From Brachypterus glaber (taxonomy: Eukaryota > Arthropoda > Insecta > Coleoptera > Kateretidae), in the NCBI GenBank assembly GCA_958510825.1, contig OY294054.1, positions 5,784,928-5,848,927 of the forward strand: DNA of 64,000 bases, written 5' to 3'. Below, piece after piece: positions 22,163-33,355 of the stretch (its first letter is position 1; each line of letters begins with the position of its first letter). Position numbers and translations under genes: made by a program. The notes under the pieces are model-generated. The model searched no databases, was not told the origin of the DNA, and worked only from the letters and a program-made list of their open reading frames with translations.

Positions 22163-23590
22163 TCAAGATAAGATAAGATAAGATAAGATTTATTTCGTGT
22201 TCCCAGATTACATAATCTATACACATGTCAGACAAAATATAAATACTCTAAAGGCCACTTGCACCAATGATGGTTTAACTTTAAACTTGGATTAAATTGA
22301 CGGCCGACCAATCGGAACGCAGCATTTTTAACTTAAACTCGGTTTAGCTGAGATAATCCCAGACCAAAAGTTGGTGCAAGTGGCCCTAAGTTCAAGACAC
22401 ATTAAAAAAAACATATAATAATAATAAAAAAAAAACACTTACAATTTGGTTTCATGGTAACAATAAGCTCGGTAGGGTGTCCAAGTATTCTGCAACGGAA
22501 TAAAAACAGAATTTCTTCAGCATTGAACTGACCGCCCTTTTAAAAGCCTTGTGTTTTAGGCCCTTAAAGCTGTCAGGCAGTTTATTGAAAATTTTGATGT
22601 TTGGGACTGTTATTAATTGAAATGCAATATTTAAAACTGTGATTTTTTAAAAGGTAATGATTTCTAGCTGAGCTAGTTGGATAACTATTTTTGTAAATTT
22701 TTCAAATTTATCAAAATTTTTGTGAATTTCCAAAAGAGTTTGCTGTATATAGATGAAGGTAGCGGCAGAATACCATATAAGATAAAAAAGGGCTGGCAAT
22801 GTTCATTGTAATCCGCACCAGCAATAACTCTGATACATCTTTTTTGCAGTGAAAATATCTTGGCTGAATTTGTGCTATTACCCCACAGGATAGTACCATA
22901 GCTCATAAGTGAGTGAAAGTTTGCGTAATAGGTTGTCAGTAAAATACTTTCATGCATTGATTTTTTTAATTCTCTTATTAAAAATATTGATTTTGAGAGT
23001 TTTGGTATTAGATAATCAATATGACCTGTCCACTTTAAAGAATCATCAATCACCACACCAAGGAGCTTAACACAACTATTATTTGTGACTTTATTATTTG
23101 AAGATATAATTATTTTTTGTGTTTTGTCCTTGTTTGTTTGTTTATTTAGTTTAAAACTGTTTGAGTAAAACCAATCCTCCATTTTTTTCTCAGTATTTAT
23201 ACATAAAGTTTTAAGCATATTAATATCCTTGTTTGAATTTAATTTTGTGCTATCATCAGCAAAAAATAAAGTCTTCTCTGGCTCTAGACAGAAGGGGAGG
23301 TCGTTTATGAAAATTAAAAAAAGTATGGGTCCTAGGATGGAGCCCCTATAAAGATATTTAGAGGATCTGATAGAGAATTATTAAAAAAAACACACTGCCT
23401 TCTGTCTGAGAGATAAGACTTCAATAAAGAAAGTGATAAGCCCCTGATGCCAAAATGTTCCAACTTTTCCAGCAGCTTAGGATGCGGGACGCAGTCGTGA
23501 ACTGATTCTTGAAAAACCTGAAGGAAACTTTGGAATTTGATGAATGGTCCAAGGATGAAAAACAAGTATATCCTCTGCTATTTTTCAATA
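22163..23590 (-). pseudogene. LINE E2, RT C-terminal half and (GATAA)n-type tail
   Basis: Minus strand: DCVPHPKLLEKLEHFGIRGL, SYLSDRRQCVFFNN, then GSILGPILFLIFINDLPFCL and FFADDSTKLNSN (FADD) in another frame, then MEDWFYSNSFKLN, VKLLGVVIDDSLKWTGHID, MSYGTILWGNSTNSAKIF. At least two frameshifts. The 3' tail is aagat repeats at 22163-22190. A MITE sits in its 3' region (22253-22385). Confidence 0.85.
22253..22385. mobile_element. 133-bp MITE with GGCCACTTGCACCAA termini
   Basis: ggccacttgcaccaa at the left and ttggtgcaagtggcc at the right are perfect inverted repeats. The flanks ctaa(a) and ctaa suggest a 3-4 bp target duplication. Inserted in the 3' untranslated part of LINE E2. Confidence 0.8.
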
Positions 23591-23627
23591 TAAGAGCAAA
23601 CTTAAAGCCTTACACAACATGATTATT

Positions 23628-24828
23628 CCCAATAAACAATGGTTCGGCGGCCGCCCAGCAGGTGTACACAGGGTGTATTTGAAATAGCGTAGGAAATTTT
23701 AACAGGTGATTCTACATGATAAAATATGACAAAAAGTTCCTATAAAAATATGTCTAAAAATGCGTCATAAGGGAGCTACGCCCCTTTGAAATTGGCTAAA
23801 AAAATCGGTTTTTATTTAATGACTCAGGAACCCTTTGAGATATATTAACGAGGTTTTGCACGTGAATTAATAATAACAAGGCCCATCTTTGTGTGTCATT
23901 TTAATTATCCGATCAACCCGAAATTTTCAGGAAAAATTAATTTCGATGAGGGGAAGATCCCTATTATTTTTGGAAATGATCTCCCCAAAAACAAAAAAGT
24001 TATGGGGGGTTAAACTTTAAAAAAAAAATAAGAACTATCATTTAAAAAAAATACATTCCATCTTTTTATTTTTTTTTTCGAAAAACAAAAAACTAAAAAA
24101 AAATAAAATTTTAAAAAAGTTTTTTCAATTTTTTTTTTTTTTTCTGAAAAAAAAAATATTTTTTCATTTTTTTTTTTGTTTTTTGCAAACATAAGAAAAA
24201 AAAATTAAAAATTCTGAAAAAAAGTTTTTTTCGAAAATATTTTTTTTGTAATTTTTTTTTAGTTTTTTTTTTATTTTTTTTTTGTTTTTCGCAAAAGAAA
24301 ATTAAAAAAAAATAAAAAAAAAAACAATTTTACATCTAAAAAAATCATTCACGAAAATATAAAAATATATTTTGGATATAAAACATCGAAAACGTAGAAA
24401 AAAGCAATACCAATTTTTCAATTTTTTTTGACTAATACAAGACTTTCCTTGGGGAAAGTAAAAATAGAAAAAGCAATGGTTATAATTACCATAATTATTA
24501 CTGTTTTAAAAAACAAAATTTGAAAAAAAAATAATTATGTGTAAAAATATATAATCGGTTAATCGGCGGCATTTTCGTGATTAATGATTCAAAGTGCGAT
24601 GAAATGCCGCTGTTAGGTCATTTAGTCAGGCCCGACGTCGAGCCGATGTAGAATTTCGATTGCCGACGGCGGCCCGACGTTGAGCCGACGTAGTATTTCG
24701 ATTATCATTTGCCATCATTTTGCCGACCGGCGAATAGACGTCGTTCCAACGCCGGGCTGACGTCAAATAGCGATGATCATTTGCCACCACTTTACCGACC
24801 GTCGGCCGCCGAACCATTGTTTATTGGG
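23628..24828. mobile_element. Foldback transposon with CCCAATAAACAATGGTTCGG termini
   Basis: The left end cccaataaacaatggttcgg plus cggccg is mirrored by the right end ending ccgaaccattgtttattggg. TTATT follows the right end and precedes the left end, a possible duplication in a simple-repeat context. The right interior (24615-24800) is GC-richer, with repeats of gacgt/gccgac motifs. The middle (23990-24460) is A- and T-run low complexity. An FB1 fragment sits near the left end. Confidence 0.75.
23669..23905 (+). mobile_element. FB1 fragment (left arm only)
   Basis: Starts cagggtgtatttgaaatagc and follows the left arm of the elements at 7051 and 30525 closely to about 23905, where it changes into a different repeat. 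Nested in the foldback at 23628-24828. Confidence 0.8.
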
Positions 24829-24869
24829 TTATTATTATTATTATATATCATTTTCGTTTGGACCTCAAA

Positions 24870-25205
24870 AATTTATTATACATAATTTTAAATATTTTTT
24901 TTTTACTTTTGACATTTATGTCAGCCATATTGAATCCACTATTTTCTTTTTTCATAATAAGAGACCTTAAAGATCACTTATTCATAATTTTAAACATTTT
25001 TTTTTACTTTTGACATTGATGTCCGCCATATTGGATCCGCCATTTTCTTAAAAAAAAGTAATTTTTGTAATCAGAGACCTCAAATATCTTATATTCATAA
25101 ACATTTTTTTTTTAACTTTTAACAATTATGTCCGATATATTGGATCCGCCATTTTCCTAAAAAAAAAATAAATATCATTTTAGTAATCAGCGACCTCAAA
25201 AATCC
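24870..25205 (+). repeat. Three tandem units of about 100-110 bp
   Basis: Each unit has tttacttttgaca-ttatgtc, then gccatattggatccgccatt, then a poly-A stretch and gagacctcaaa. Units start near 24870, 24960 and 25070. Isolated pieces with the same ggcggatccaatatggcg core occur at 50570-50585 and 51300-51318. Confidence 0.7.
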
Positions 25206-25510
25206 CCATATAGAGCTAAATTGAATTTTGGCAAGCAATAAGTTTGGTAGAAACCGTCAGGGACAAAGCTTTTTTTCTTGAGGGTATTTTTTTGGGAGCC
25301 ATTTTTTTGTGTATACACTTGGCGCCACTATAGGGGCGCCAAGTTTTGGTTGAAACCGCCAGGGGCAAAGCTTTTTTTTTAGGGTGTTTTTTTTGGTAGG
25401 GGCGCCAAGTTCAAGTTCAGGGCGCCGAAATGCAAAGGCCCTGCGTAAACCAACACCCCCCATTAAAAAAAAAACACCAAACAACAAAAAACCAAAAAAA
25501 ACTATGTGAA
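25206..25510. other. GC-richer patch with palindrome and MITE cassette
   Basis: Two related segments (caaagcttttttt, then ggcgccaag) surround a near-perfect palindrome at 25317-25344 (acttggcgcc / ggcgccaagt). Bases 25440-25500 match the cassette shared by several MITEs (gcgtaaaccaacacccccca then A runs). No gene. Confidence 0.5.
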
Positions 25511-26738
25511 GATCTCACGATTTAGTCGCTAATGATTTTCCATGGAAAATATGGATTACTGGTACTTAGGCAACCAAATATACACGTTATTGTAACGTAT
25601 GTTGCCTTTAAACATTACTAATTATCCATTATTATTTATTTAATTTAAGGAAAATTTGAATTAGAACATGTTGATATGCATATAATACTGAATAAAAATG
25701 TTTTATAAATGTATTGTTCTTAATTCATGTGTTGTTTTTGAATAAATATTTTTTTGAATAAAAAATGAGACTTCCTATGTAAAAAGGTCACAGGGAGCAA
25801 AGAAATGTATTCAAAGGTAATTTAAACGCACAAAATTCAACGTCACAATAATTCTCATACATCGGCATGAAATAATTTAGTCAACTTTTTAATAATTTCA
25901 GTAAATGTATTTTTATAATTTCCATTCTTTTAATAAATGTAATAAAACATACTTTACTCAGTAAAGTTTACTGTAGTGATTTTCGTGTAAAATGATAGTG
26001 ATCGAATATGAATTTCGGATGTTCCATGGCCTTTCTATTCAAGAACAAATCCTATTTTGTAGGGTAAGTTTTTAAAATTTTAATATTTATAAATTAAAAG
26101 TCTTCTTACGAAAAATTGCGTTTTTGAATGTAGCGCGCATAGGTTGCGCACATTTTTTCTCGGGAAAAACAACAACAAACAACTTGTTTTTGTGCTTTTA
26201 TTTTTCCTATATAAATAAAAACAAAGAAAATTTAGTGTTTGAGAAACACAAGTGCGACGTATGATTATTTTCCCCACTCTAGTAATATTTTTGAACGTTG
26301 TGGTTTGCGCATTTTGTTAGTGTTGTGTATTATTTGATTTTCGTGGTGACTGTCGATTTTTTCAACCATAAAACTTGTAACATATCGCAATTTTTTAACA
26401 AAATTACATAGTGCAGTTTTTATACATTGAAATCAAGTGTCAGTTCATAAAAAAGTAAAAAACAAAAAATCTTTCTTTCAAAAAAACTAACCCCAAATTA
26501 TAGACCGGTTTAACGCGTGAACTGTCAATGTCAGCTGATGAAATTTTTATTCTTTTTAAAAAAACAATGAAGTTTGTGAGACAAAATCACTGTAAAAAAT
26601 ATGTTATTTTACTTTAAACATAAGTGAACATTGAACAATGATTAGTGATACAAGAAAAAAGGTATTTTTTCAATTTACATCAATTTGTAGGTTAAGTGTG
26701 TTATTTTGACTGTGAAGTTTTATAAATAAACAAAAACA
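25511..26738. promoter_or_regulatory. Upstream region / 5' UTR of the cnc-like gene
   Basis: No repeats are recognised in most of this stretch, unlike its surroundings, so it may be the conserved promoter and 5' UTR of the gene starting at 26739. The bases before the ATG (aaaacaATG) fit the animal start context, with A at -3. No TATA box or specific factor site is asserted. Confidence 0.35.
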
Positions 26739-27206
26739 ATGATATCATTAAAGAAAGTTTATAGAGACGAACTGTTACAAATCGCTCTTTTATTGAGTTT
26801 ACTTAGAGTTAACAATGACAACTTTATAGACAATGACATTTTAAGTGGCATAACCAACTTTGACTATGAAAATGGTACCAGCTGGCGCGGTTTGAGCCCT
26901 GCACTACTAAGACAGCACTGTGTAAGCCCTAAGAGTCTAGACTCTGTATTGCTTAACTATGAAAGGGACCTATTTGCTGATTTAAACTCACTGGGAAGAT
27001 ACCACAGTTCAAACTACCGATACCCAGATGTAACTGCATACTTATTAAATATTGATCGTGGAGCCCCAATTAGCAATAGTGAACCAAGTACTGATGAAGT
27101 GACCCCACAAGTTAACCAGACTGAGAACCAGAATCTTTTGGAGAATAATATTGAAGTACCTTTGGTTGCTGGGCCTATTGATGGTGGAATTGAGCTTTCC
27201 CAAGAG
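26739..27206 (+). CDS. cnc: cap'n'collar / NFE2L1-like transcription factor, first coding exon (long ER-anchored isoform)
   Basis: The product begins MISLKKVYRDELLQIALLLS followed by LLRVNNDNF. This matches the N-terminal homology box 1 of NFE2L1/Nrf1 and CncC, a signal-anchor helix (about residues 10-24) that tethers these CNC-bZIP factors to the ER before release to the nucleus, where they drive proteasome and stress-response genes (family knowledge). Downstream, TSWRGLSPALLRQHCVSPKS, YHSSNYRYPDVTAYLLN and an acidic, Asn/Gln-rich tail also resemble the family. The open frame continues to 27296, but the exon probably ends at CAAGAG|gtttgt (27206/27207); a donor at 27211 (gtatat) is possible. 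The bZIP exons are not in the window. No frameshift is seen. Confidence 0.8.
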
Positions 27207-27616
27207 GTTTGTATATATTTTTATCTATTAATTTTGTGTGCTAATGCCAAAAAAGGTCGTGTTTGTCTCCATAAAAGGACCAATTTAAAAAAATAAATAA
27301 CAAGAAACATGTTTTTTTCTTGTTTAGTTATATTATATTATTTTTACACAGGGTACCTAAAACAAGACAGAAATAAAACACCCTTTGGTAGAAATCAGAT
27401 GCTTTCTGGTAACATAGTAGTTTCAAATTTCCCAAAATTGCCAAAAAATGTCCTAGACAAAAAATTCTTGCAGTCACTTAAGTAACTCAGAACAAATTAT
27501 CTGATTGACTCTAAATTTTCAGGAAAAATCAAGTTCTATGGGAGGAAGATCACTATTGTTTTTGAAAAAAACAAAAAAGTGGTGGGGGGTTAAACTTAAA
27601 AAAATGAAAAAAATAT
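27207..27616. other. cnc intron start with dispersed repeat X
   Basis: Bases 27405-27480 carry repeat X (tagtttcaaatttcccaaaa, then gtcctagacaaaaaattctt), and 27515-27600 its companion (aaattttcaggaaaaatcaa, ggaagatcactattg, tggggggttaaac). Other X copies: 33584-33935, 37566-37690, 47910-48045 and 48429-48700. Confidence 0.6.
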
Positions 27617-27797
27617 AAAGAACTTTCACTTTCGGGTTTAGACCGTGTTAATGGATTTTCACTTTCCGACGTTTCGTCTCTTACTACTAGAGACATCTTC
27701 AGGGATTAATCTGAAACTCTAGTAGTAAGAGACGAAACGTCGGAAAGTGAAAATCCATTAACACGGTCTAAACCCGAAAGTGAAAGTTCTTTATATC
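27617..27797. mobile_element. Near-perfect palindrome with hammerhead-like core at the apex
   Basis: Arms of about 80 bp: aaagaactttcactttcggg onward mirrors the sequence ending cccgaaagtgaaagttcttt. The apex differs between arms. On the minus strand, 27702-27668 reads ctgaaga, U, stem gtctct/agagac with a 7-nt loop, then gaaac-gtc, in the order of a hammerhead core. The other arm has ctgaaac in place of ctgaaga, so it lacks that core. Confidence 0.8.
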
Positions 27798-28352
27798 TTA
27801 ATGGCCGTGAAAGCTTAAAATCTAAAATGAAAAAAATATCTCTATTTTTTTTCTTATTAAAAAAAAATCGAAAAAAGATTTTTTTTTTTTGAAAAAGGGC
27901 GAAAAAAAGTTAATTTAATTTTAAGTTAAATGTAATAAATAAAAAAAAGAAACGGACTATCCAAATATTTTTTATTTACCAGGTTTTTTTCTTCTATAAA
28001 TTAAACTTTTCTACAAAAATAGACTTTTTTTTATTTACTGCAAACCTTTTAGTTGATTTGATGCCCTGATTTCACAACTTTTTCCTTTTTTCATGGTCAG
28101 CTCATTTTTTTATAGTAGGCTCATTTTTTTGAGACATGACTTGCAATGTTTTTTTTGCCCATACAAAAGAATGAAAGTGTAAAAAAAATCTTTTTGTTTT
28201 GGTTTTTAATATGTTTATTTTTTATAGGCTTTTAAGTTTCATAGAATTATATTTTTTCGATATATTTTGATGAAAATTTTGTATAAATACTTAAGATATG
28301 TCTTTAGTTTTTAAAACCCTTGTATTCACTTCACTTTAATATATACATATAG
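27798..28352. mobile_element. Foldback family FB3 fragment and AT-rich sequence
   Basis: Bases 28040-28320 match the left arm of the FB3 element at 33985 (tttgatgccctgatttcaca, ggtcagctcattttttt, gaaaattttgtataaatact). The preceding 240 bp is A/T runs with no gene. Confidence 0.55.
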
Positions 28353-29399
28353 TAGGGTGCCCAGAGTTTTGACTTTTTTTTTGAATTTTAAAGGTCTTAC
28401 CCCCCAAAGTTGTTCATTGGGGTGAGTAGATTACCTTGCTATTTTTCAGAATTTTAAAAAAATATTTAGAGGTGGCGCACAGCCGTTTTTTGCAAAAATA
28501 ATCGTTTCTCCAGATAATTTTTTTTTTAGGGCCTATTAAAGATAAATAAAAATGCTTTTTGAACAGTACGGAGATCTAGGATAAATAAGGAAGAACCCTG
28601 ATTTTTTTCAAATTTTTTCATCAACAAACGGCCTTGTTGTGACCTAGAAAAGTCAAAATTTTGATGTTATCCCTAATTTAGGGTGCTAGGAATAGCACAT
28701 TCAATTTTTTCACCCCGGTCAAAATTTTTTTGGTATAACCTAAATGTGTCCTGACTTAAAAGCCATATATAAATTTTCCAAATTCAAAAAAATCTACTTT
28801 ATTACTGGGGCATTCAAAGTAGATTTAAAAGATTTGAAAAATGTATTCTTTGTTGTACTATACTTTGTTGTTCGATGTAGGCCCTAAAAGAATGAAAAGT
28901 GTAAAAATCTAGAAAAGTTGTGTAATTTTGTTAAAAAACATTTTTTTTTTTGGTGCACCCTGTATATAGGATCAAATATTTATATATGGCTTTTAAGTCA
29001 GGACACATTTAGGTATTACCAACAAATTTTTGACCAGGGTGAAAAAATTGAATGTGCTATGCCTAGCACCCTAAATTAGGGATAACATCAAAATTTTGAC
29101 TTTTCTAGGTCACAACAAGGCCGGTTGTTGATGAAAAAATTTGAAAAAAATCAGGGTTCTTCGTTATTTATCCTAGATATCCGTATTGTGCAAAAAGCAT
29201 TTTTATTTATCTTTAATAGGCCCTAAAAAAAATTTAATCTGGAGAAACGATTATTTTTCCAAAAAACGGCTGTGCGCCACCTCTAAATATTTTTTTAAAA
29301 TTCTGAAAAAATAGCGTGGTAATCTACTCACCCCAATGAAGAACTTTGGGGGGTAAGACCTTTAAAATTCAAAAAAAAGTCAAAACTCTGGGCACCCTA
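28353..29399. mobile_element. 1047-bp foldback transposon with 8-bp target duplication
   Basis: The left end tagggtgcccagagttttga and the right end tcaaaactctgggcacccta are inverted repeats, and the arms stay alignable for over 400 bp (gaggtggcgcacagccgttt against aaacggctgtgcgccacctc). acatatag occurs immediately outside both ends (28345-28352, 29400-29407). An 8-bp duplication is typical of hAT and P superfamilies. There is no transposase, so the element is non-autonomous. Confidence 0.9.
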
Positions 29400-29443
29400 A
29401 CATATAGGTATATATGTACCTATGTAGGTATATTTGTCCTTAA

Positions 29444-29850
29444 ACAGACAGGCATGTTTCTTTGAATTTTCAGTATAATGTAGATTTCATTTTTCTGATC
29501 AAAAGCTTCCATTGATCTGACAGCTGGTTTTTGTGTTATAGGTCAAAAAGTCAAAAACAGTAAAAATGTTATTTTGGTTTTTAAATAAACTGAAATAAAA
29601 AAGTTTTGTTCTTATTATATATATATACTCGTAATAAAAAACTAAAATTATATTTTTTCGTTCAAAATAAAGGTAAAAATTAAAAAAAATCTTTGGAAAT
29701 ATGGCGAAGGCGCCACTAAAATATAAAAAAAGAAAAATAACGGTCAGATTTTCATAATCTTAATAGTATATAAAATGAAAGAATTTACATTAAAATGACG
29801 TATAAAAATCTAACTTTCAAAATAATGTTATTAAAAAAAAAATAAATAAA
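29444..29850 (+). mobile_element. piggyBac-type MITE, 3'-truncated copy
   Basis: Follows TTAA (29440-29443) with acagacaggcatgtttcttt and tracks the first 400 bp of the element at 5866, with small gaps. It decays into (aaat)n at about 29835-29862. The right terminus is missing. Confidence 0.8.
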
Positions 29851-29867
29851 TAAATAAAATAATATCA

Positions 29868-30050
29868 ACCATGAACTTGCAATACCTCATTTGGACCAAA
29901 AAGTGTAAAATGTCAAATTTTTCAGGAGCAATGAAAAACAGTTCTTAAAGTTGTTGTTTACTCTATTTTTAATATTTATAATAATATAAAGTTGTGTAAG
30001 GGCCTTAAAAATTTGACAGTTCACACTTGAAGGTATTGCAAGTTCATGGT
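29868..30050. mobile_element. MITE with ACCATGAACTTGCAATACCT termini
   Basis: accatgaacttgcaatacct at the left and aggtattgcaagttcatggt at the right are perfect 20-bp inverted repeats. The interior is 140 bp of AT-rich sequence. Flanks are aatatca and cgatatg. Confidence 0.85.
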
Positions 30051-30084
30051 CGATATGTAGTTTTTAAAAAACTACATTTCATTG

Positions 30085-30175
30085 CATAGTAAGTCGCGTT
30101 TGTGGTGCAGTGAAAACGGATGGATGCTCTTGATAAATTATTTCGGGTTCGAATCCAGCTAGCAGTATATAAGCT
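30085..30175 (+). mobile_element. tRNA-derived SINE head
   Basis: The A-box-like segment gtttgtggtgcagtgaaaac is followed 40 nt later by a perfect B-box-like gggttcgaatcc. Downstream is gctagcagtatataagc and a T run. The shape suits a degenerate tRNA or SINE promoter; the acceptor stem is not evident. Different from the SINE at 636. Confidence 0.5.
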
Positions 30176-30522
30176 TTTTTGTTTTTTTTTTCTGTTATTT
30201 ACACATTACACGTTATAACATAAAATGATTTTTTTTTAAATTTATAAAAATTTTATCAAAAAATTGTACAAAAATAATAAATAGAAAATAAAAATGCATA
30301 CATTTATTTTTATGTAAAAGAATATAAAAATATTATACATTTTATACTTATAATTTTTAAGATTGCTTTATTACTATTACTACTAGTACTATAGTTACTA
30401 ATTAAAAAAAAACATTTTTCATAAATAGGTAATTAAAATAATTATTACACAGGCCCACAAAAAAATAAAGCCAGTTACTTTTAATCAGACTATATTTTTC
30501 TTACGTATTTTTGTGTGCTGTA
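30176..30522. other. No gene seen, AT-rich
   Basis: Very AT-rich, with many short A and T runs. I see nothing else in it. Confidence 0.4.
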
Positions 30523-30524
30523 TA

Positions 30525-31679
30525 CAGGGTGTATTTGAAATAGCGTAGGAAATTTTAACAGGTGATTCTACATGATAAAATATGACAAAAAGTTCCTATA
30601 AACATGTCTAAAAATGCGTCATAAGGGAGCTACGCCCCTTTGAAATTGGCTAAAAAAATCGGTTTTTATTTAATAACTCAGGAACCCTTTGAGACATGTT
30701 AACGAGGTTTTGCACGTGAATTAATCCTAATAAGGCCCATCTTTGTATGTCATTTTCACGTACTTATTTAAAACAGGGGTGTGCGAAACGGGGGGCCTTA
30801 TCAGTTTTTTTGTCCCAAACTTTTTTCTGTGTAACTTTTTTGCAATTTTATTTTTTAAATATGATTCCTCAGGTCAAAATACATAAAAAAGGTACTCTTG
30901 TTGTAATACTGTAGGATTAACCGTTTTCGAGAAAAGTTCATTTGAAGGTGAAATTTCACGGTTCGAGGACGAAAAATTAATAATAATACTAAAATGTCGA
31001 AAACCAAAATTTTAATGATGCAATGTTATTCTACATCACAAACTAAGAAAAAAAGTTTCCATACATGTAGGTCGAAAAAACGCTTTTAAAGCTACCATAG
31101 CCCTTTAAAAATGGTGCATATTTAGGATTGATTTTTCGATGTACCTGTATATGAGATTTTTCTTAGTTTTTAATGTACATTCGCCCTGCATCATTAAAAT
31201 TTTGGTTTTCAACATTTTAGTATTTAATTTTTCGTCCTCGAACCGTGGAATTTCACCTTCAAATGAATTTTTCTCGAAAACGGTTAATCCTACAGTATTA
31301 CAACAAGAGTACCTTTTTTATGTATTTTGACCTGAGGAATCATATTTCAAAAATAAAATTGCAAAAAAGTTACACAGAAAAAAGTTTGGGACAAAAAACT
31401 GATAAGCCCCCCCCCCCCGTTTCGCACACCCCTGGTTGAAATAAGCACATGAAAATAACACATAAAAACGGGCCTTGGTAGGATTAGTTGACGTGCAAAA
31501 CCTCGTTGATATATCTCAAAGGGTTCCTGAGTTATTAAATAAAAACCGATTTTTTTTAGCCACTTTCAAGGGGGCGTAGCTCCCTTATGACGCATTTTTA
31601 GACATATATTTATAGGAACTTTTTGTCATATTTTATGGTGTAGAACCATCAAAATTTCCGACGCTATTTCAAATACACC

Positions 31680-31682
<3 letters not shown>
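30525..31682. mobile_element. Foldback element, family FB1, copy 2
   Basis: Full-length palindrome starting cagggtgtatttgaaatagc and ending gctatttcaaatacaccgtg, flanked by TA (30523-30524, 31683-31684). It is better preserved than the copy at 7051 and allows alignment of both arms (ggtactcttgttgtaatact against agtattacaacaagagtacc). Confidence 0.9.

Positions 31683-31729
<47 letters not shown>
31683..31729. repeat. (TA)n microsatellite
   Basis: About 23 TA dinucleotides starting at the right end of FB1 copy 2, possibly grown from its TA target duplication. Confidence 0.9.
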
Positions 31730-31732
<3 letters not shown>

Positions 31733-31734
31733 TT

Positions 31735-32165
31735 TTCTACTTTCAATAACTCCCCGTAAAATCTCCTTTACTGAAATTAATATAAAACTTTTTTATTTTT
31801 ATTTTACAAACTGCACGTATGGTTTAGTATTGCTTATAAAAATCAAAGCAATAGGTACCTTTAGTATTTATATAACACTTTTGTCAAAATATATCAAAAA
31901 ATGTAAAAAAAATTTGATTTGTTTTTTTTAGCTTAGAGACCTATTAATAGAGAACCAAATAACGACATTAAAAAAATAATTGACCTTAATTATTTTTTTA
32001 CTAAAACTATGGACAAAAAAACACTGTGCGCTGTATCTAAAAAAAAAAACGTGCTGATCGAGAAAAACGAATCAAGGTTCCAAAAACAGCGCATCAAATA
32101 GGTCTAGAACCAACTAAAATGGTCTCGGCAAATTTTTGAGTTGAGATCAGTGTTGTCAAATTTTA
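31735..32165. mobile_element. Foldback family FB3 fragment (right arm)
   Basis: Shares cgtgctgatcgagaaaaacg, aaaaacagcgcatcaaatag and actatggacaaaaaaacact with the right arm of the element at 33985-35050. It ends in ggtctcggcaaatttttgag, mirrored at 36405-36430. Confidence 0.65.
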
Positions 32166-33352
32166 CTACCATATTAATTCTATTATAGGAAATGCCTATT
32201 AGGCACCCCAGTATTATATTATTATAGTGCCTTATTAGTCTAAGCTGGTGAACATTTTCAATAAGTTATTTTCTCCCGGCTAAATTTTACTTATCGTCGT
32301 ATTACTTTCTCAACCTTGTATCTCCAAACAATTGATTTTCGGTTTCTTGCACTAATCCACTACGTACATGATAACTTATGAGCAGAGCCCGGGCAATTGG
32401 GAGCTATTAGTCATCTTTTGTCAACTTTTTTAGCTTTTATCTTAGAACACTGGCGTTGCATTATTGTGGAGTGGGGTCAGCCGTCTTGCGGTCGCTTCTA
32501 ATCGGTGCATTGCAGTGCTGAATAATACGCTCATGAACGAAAAACAGCTCGCTTTTGCCAGAGGTATGCTTATGATCAGGACTCGGCGAATTTCCAGTAC
32601 TCGCATAGGCGCTGCGTCGACTCTAGCGTTGGCGCTAGATTTTAAATATTTACATTTTTATTTCTTTTTATCTTGATCTTTTTAAAGAATCTATTTAAAC
32701 GAGTAAGGTAGGAAAAAAGTTATCGATAAATAAAAATTAAAAACTTTCGTATTCTTAAAAGATAAAATCGAATGGCGGTTTTTTCTTTGAAAAACACCGA
32801 TATATATACATATGTATAGTTAATATGTATGTTAATATGTAATGTTTTGATTTAGTGACCTTTATAAAAATTTCCCTCATAATTCGGAAAAATTATTCCG
32901 TAAGCCTATGTTTCTGTGTTTATTTTCAACGTTGATGAGTCATAACTGTGTTTACGCCGACTACTGCTTATTATTAATTTTGAGTGGAATGTCGCACGGT
33001 TGACCTTGTCCGATATTTCTAAAAAAATATGTTTTTTTATTTTACATTCATGCTTAATAACTTTGAAATATATTAGGCCAGTAAATTAAAAATCAAAACT
33101 TTAATGGATTTTTAATGATTTAATTGTTTCAATTTAATCGTTTAGGAAGACTTGTTATTAAATAAATATTTTCCAAATTAACTTTTTTTGGGATAGAATT
33201 AGTCAAGGAATCCGAATTTGACATTAAAAAAACTGTATTTTAAATGTACTAGACGCAGACACATTTTTTCGTCATTTTATTTTGTTATTTTTAAATGGAA
33301 AATTATGAAAAGTTATTATTTTTTTTAACAGTTAATGCGCCAATACATGTAC
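32166..33352. other. No recognised gene or repeat
   Basis: Mixed AT-rich sequence. An inverted repeat cctattaggca / tgccttattag region lies near 32190-32240. A short plus-strand frame at 32464-32676 (GVSRLAVASNRCIAVLN) has no recognisable domain. I see no splice-supported gene. Confidence 0.35.
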
Positions 33353-33355
33353 TTA

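Noticed and set aside
24010..24192. Lys/Phe-rich minus frame
   Set aside because: Low-complexity A/T runs.
26530..26560. ctgatga near the cnc start as another hammerhead
   Set aside because: No stem II or GAAA follows.
32464..32676. 71-codon frame with Ala/Arg-rich sequence
   Set aside because: No domain, no homology that I recognise and no splice signals; kept only as a remark.
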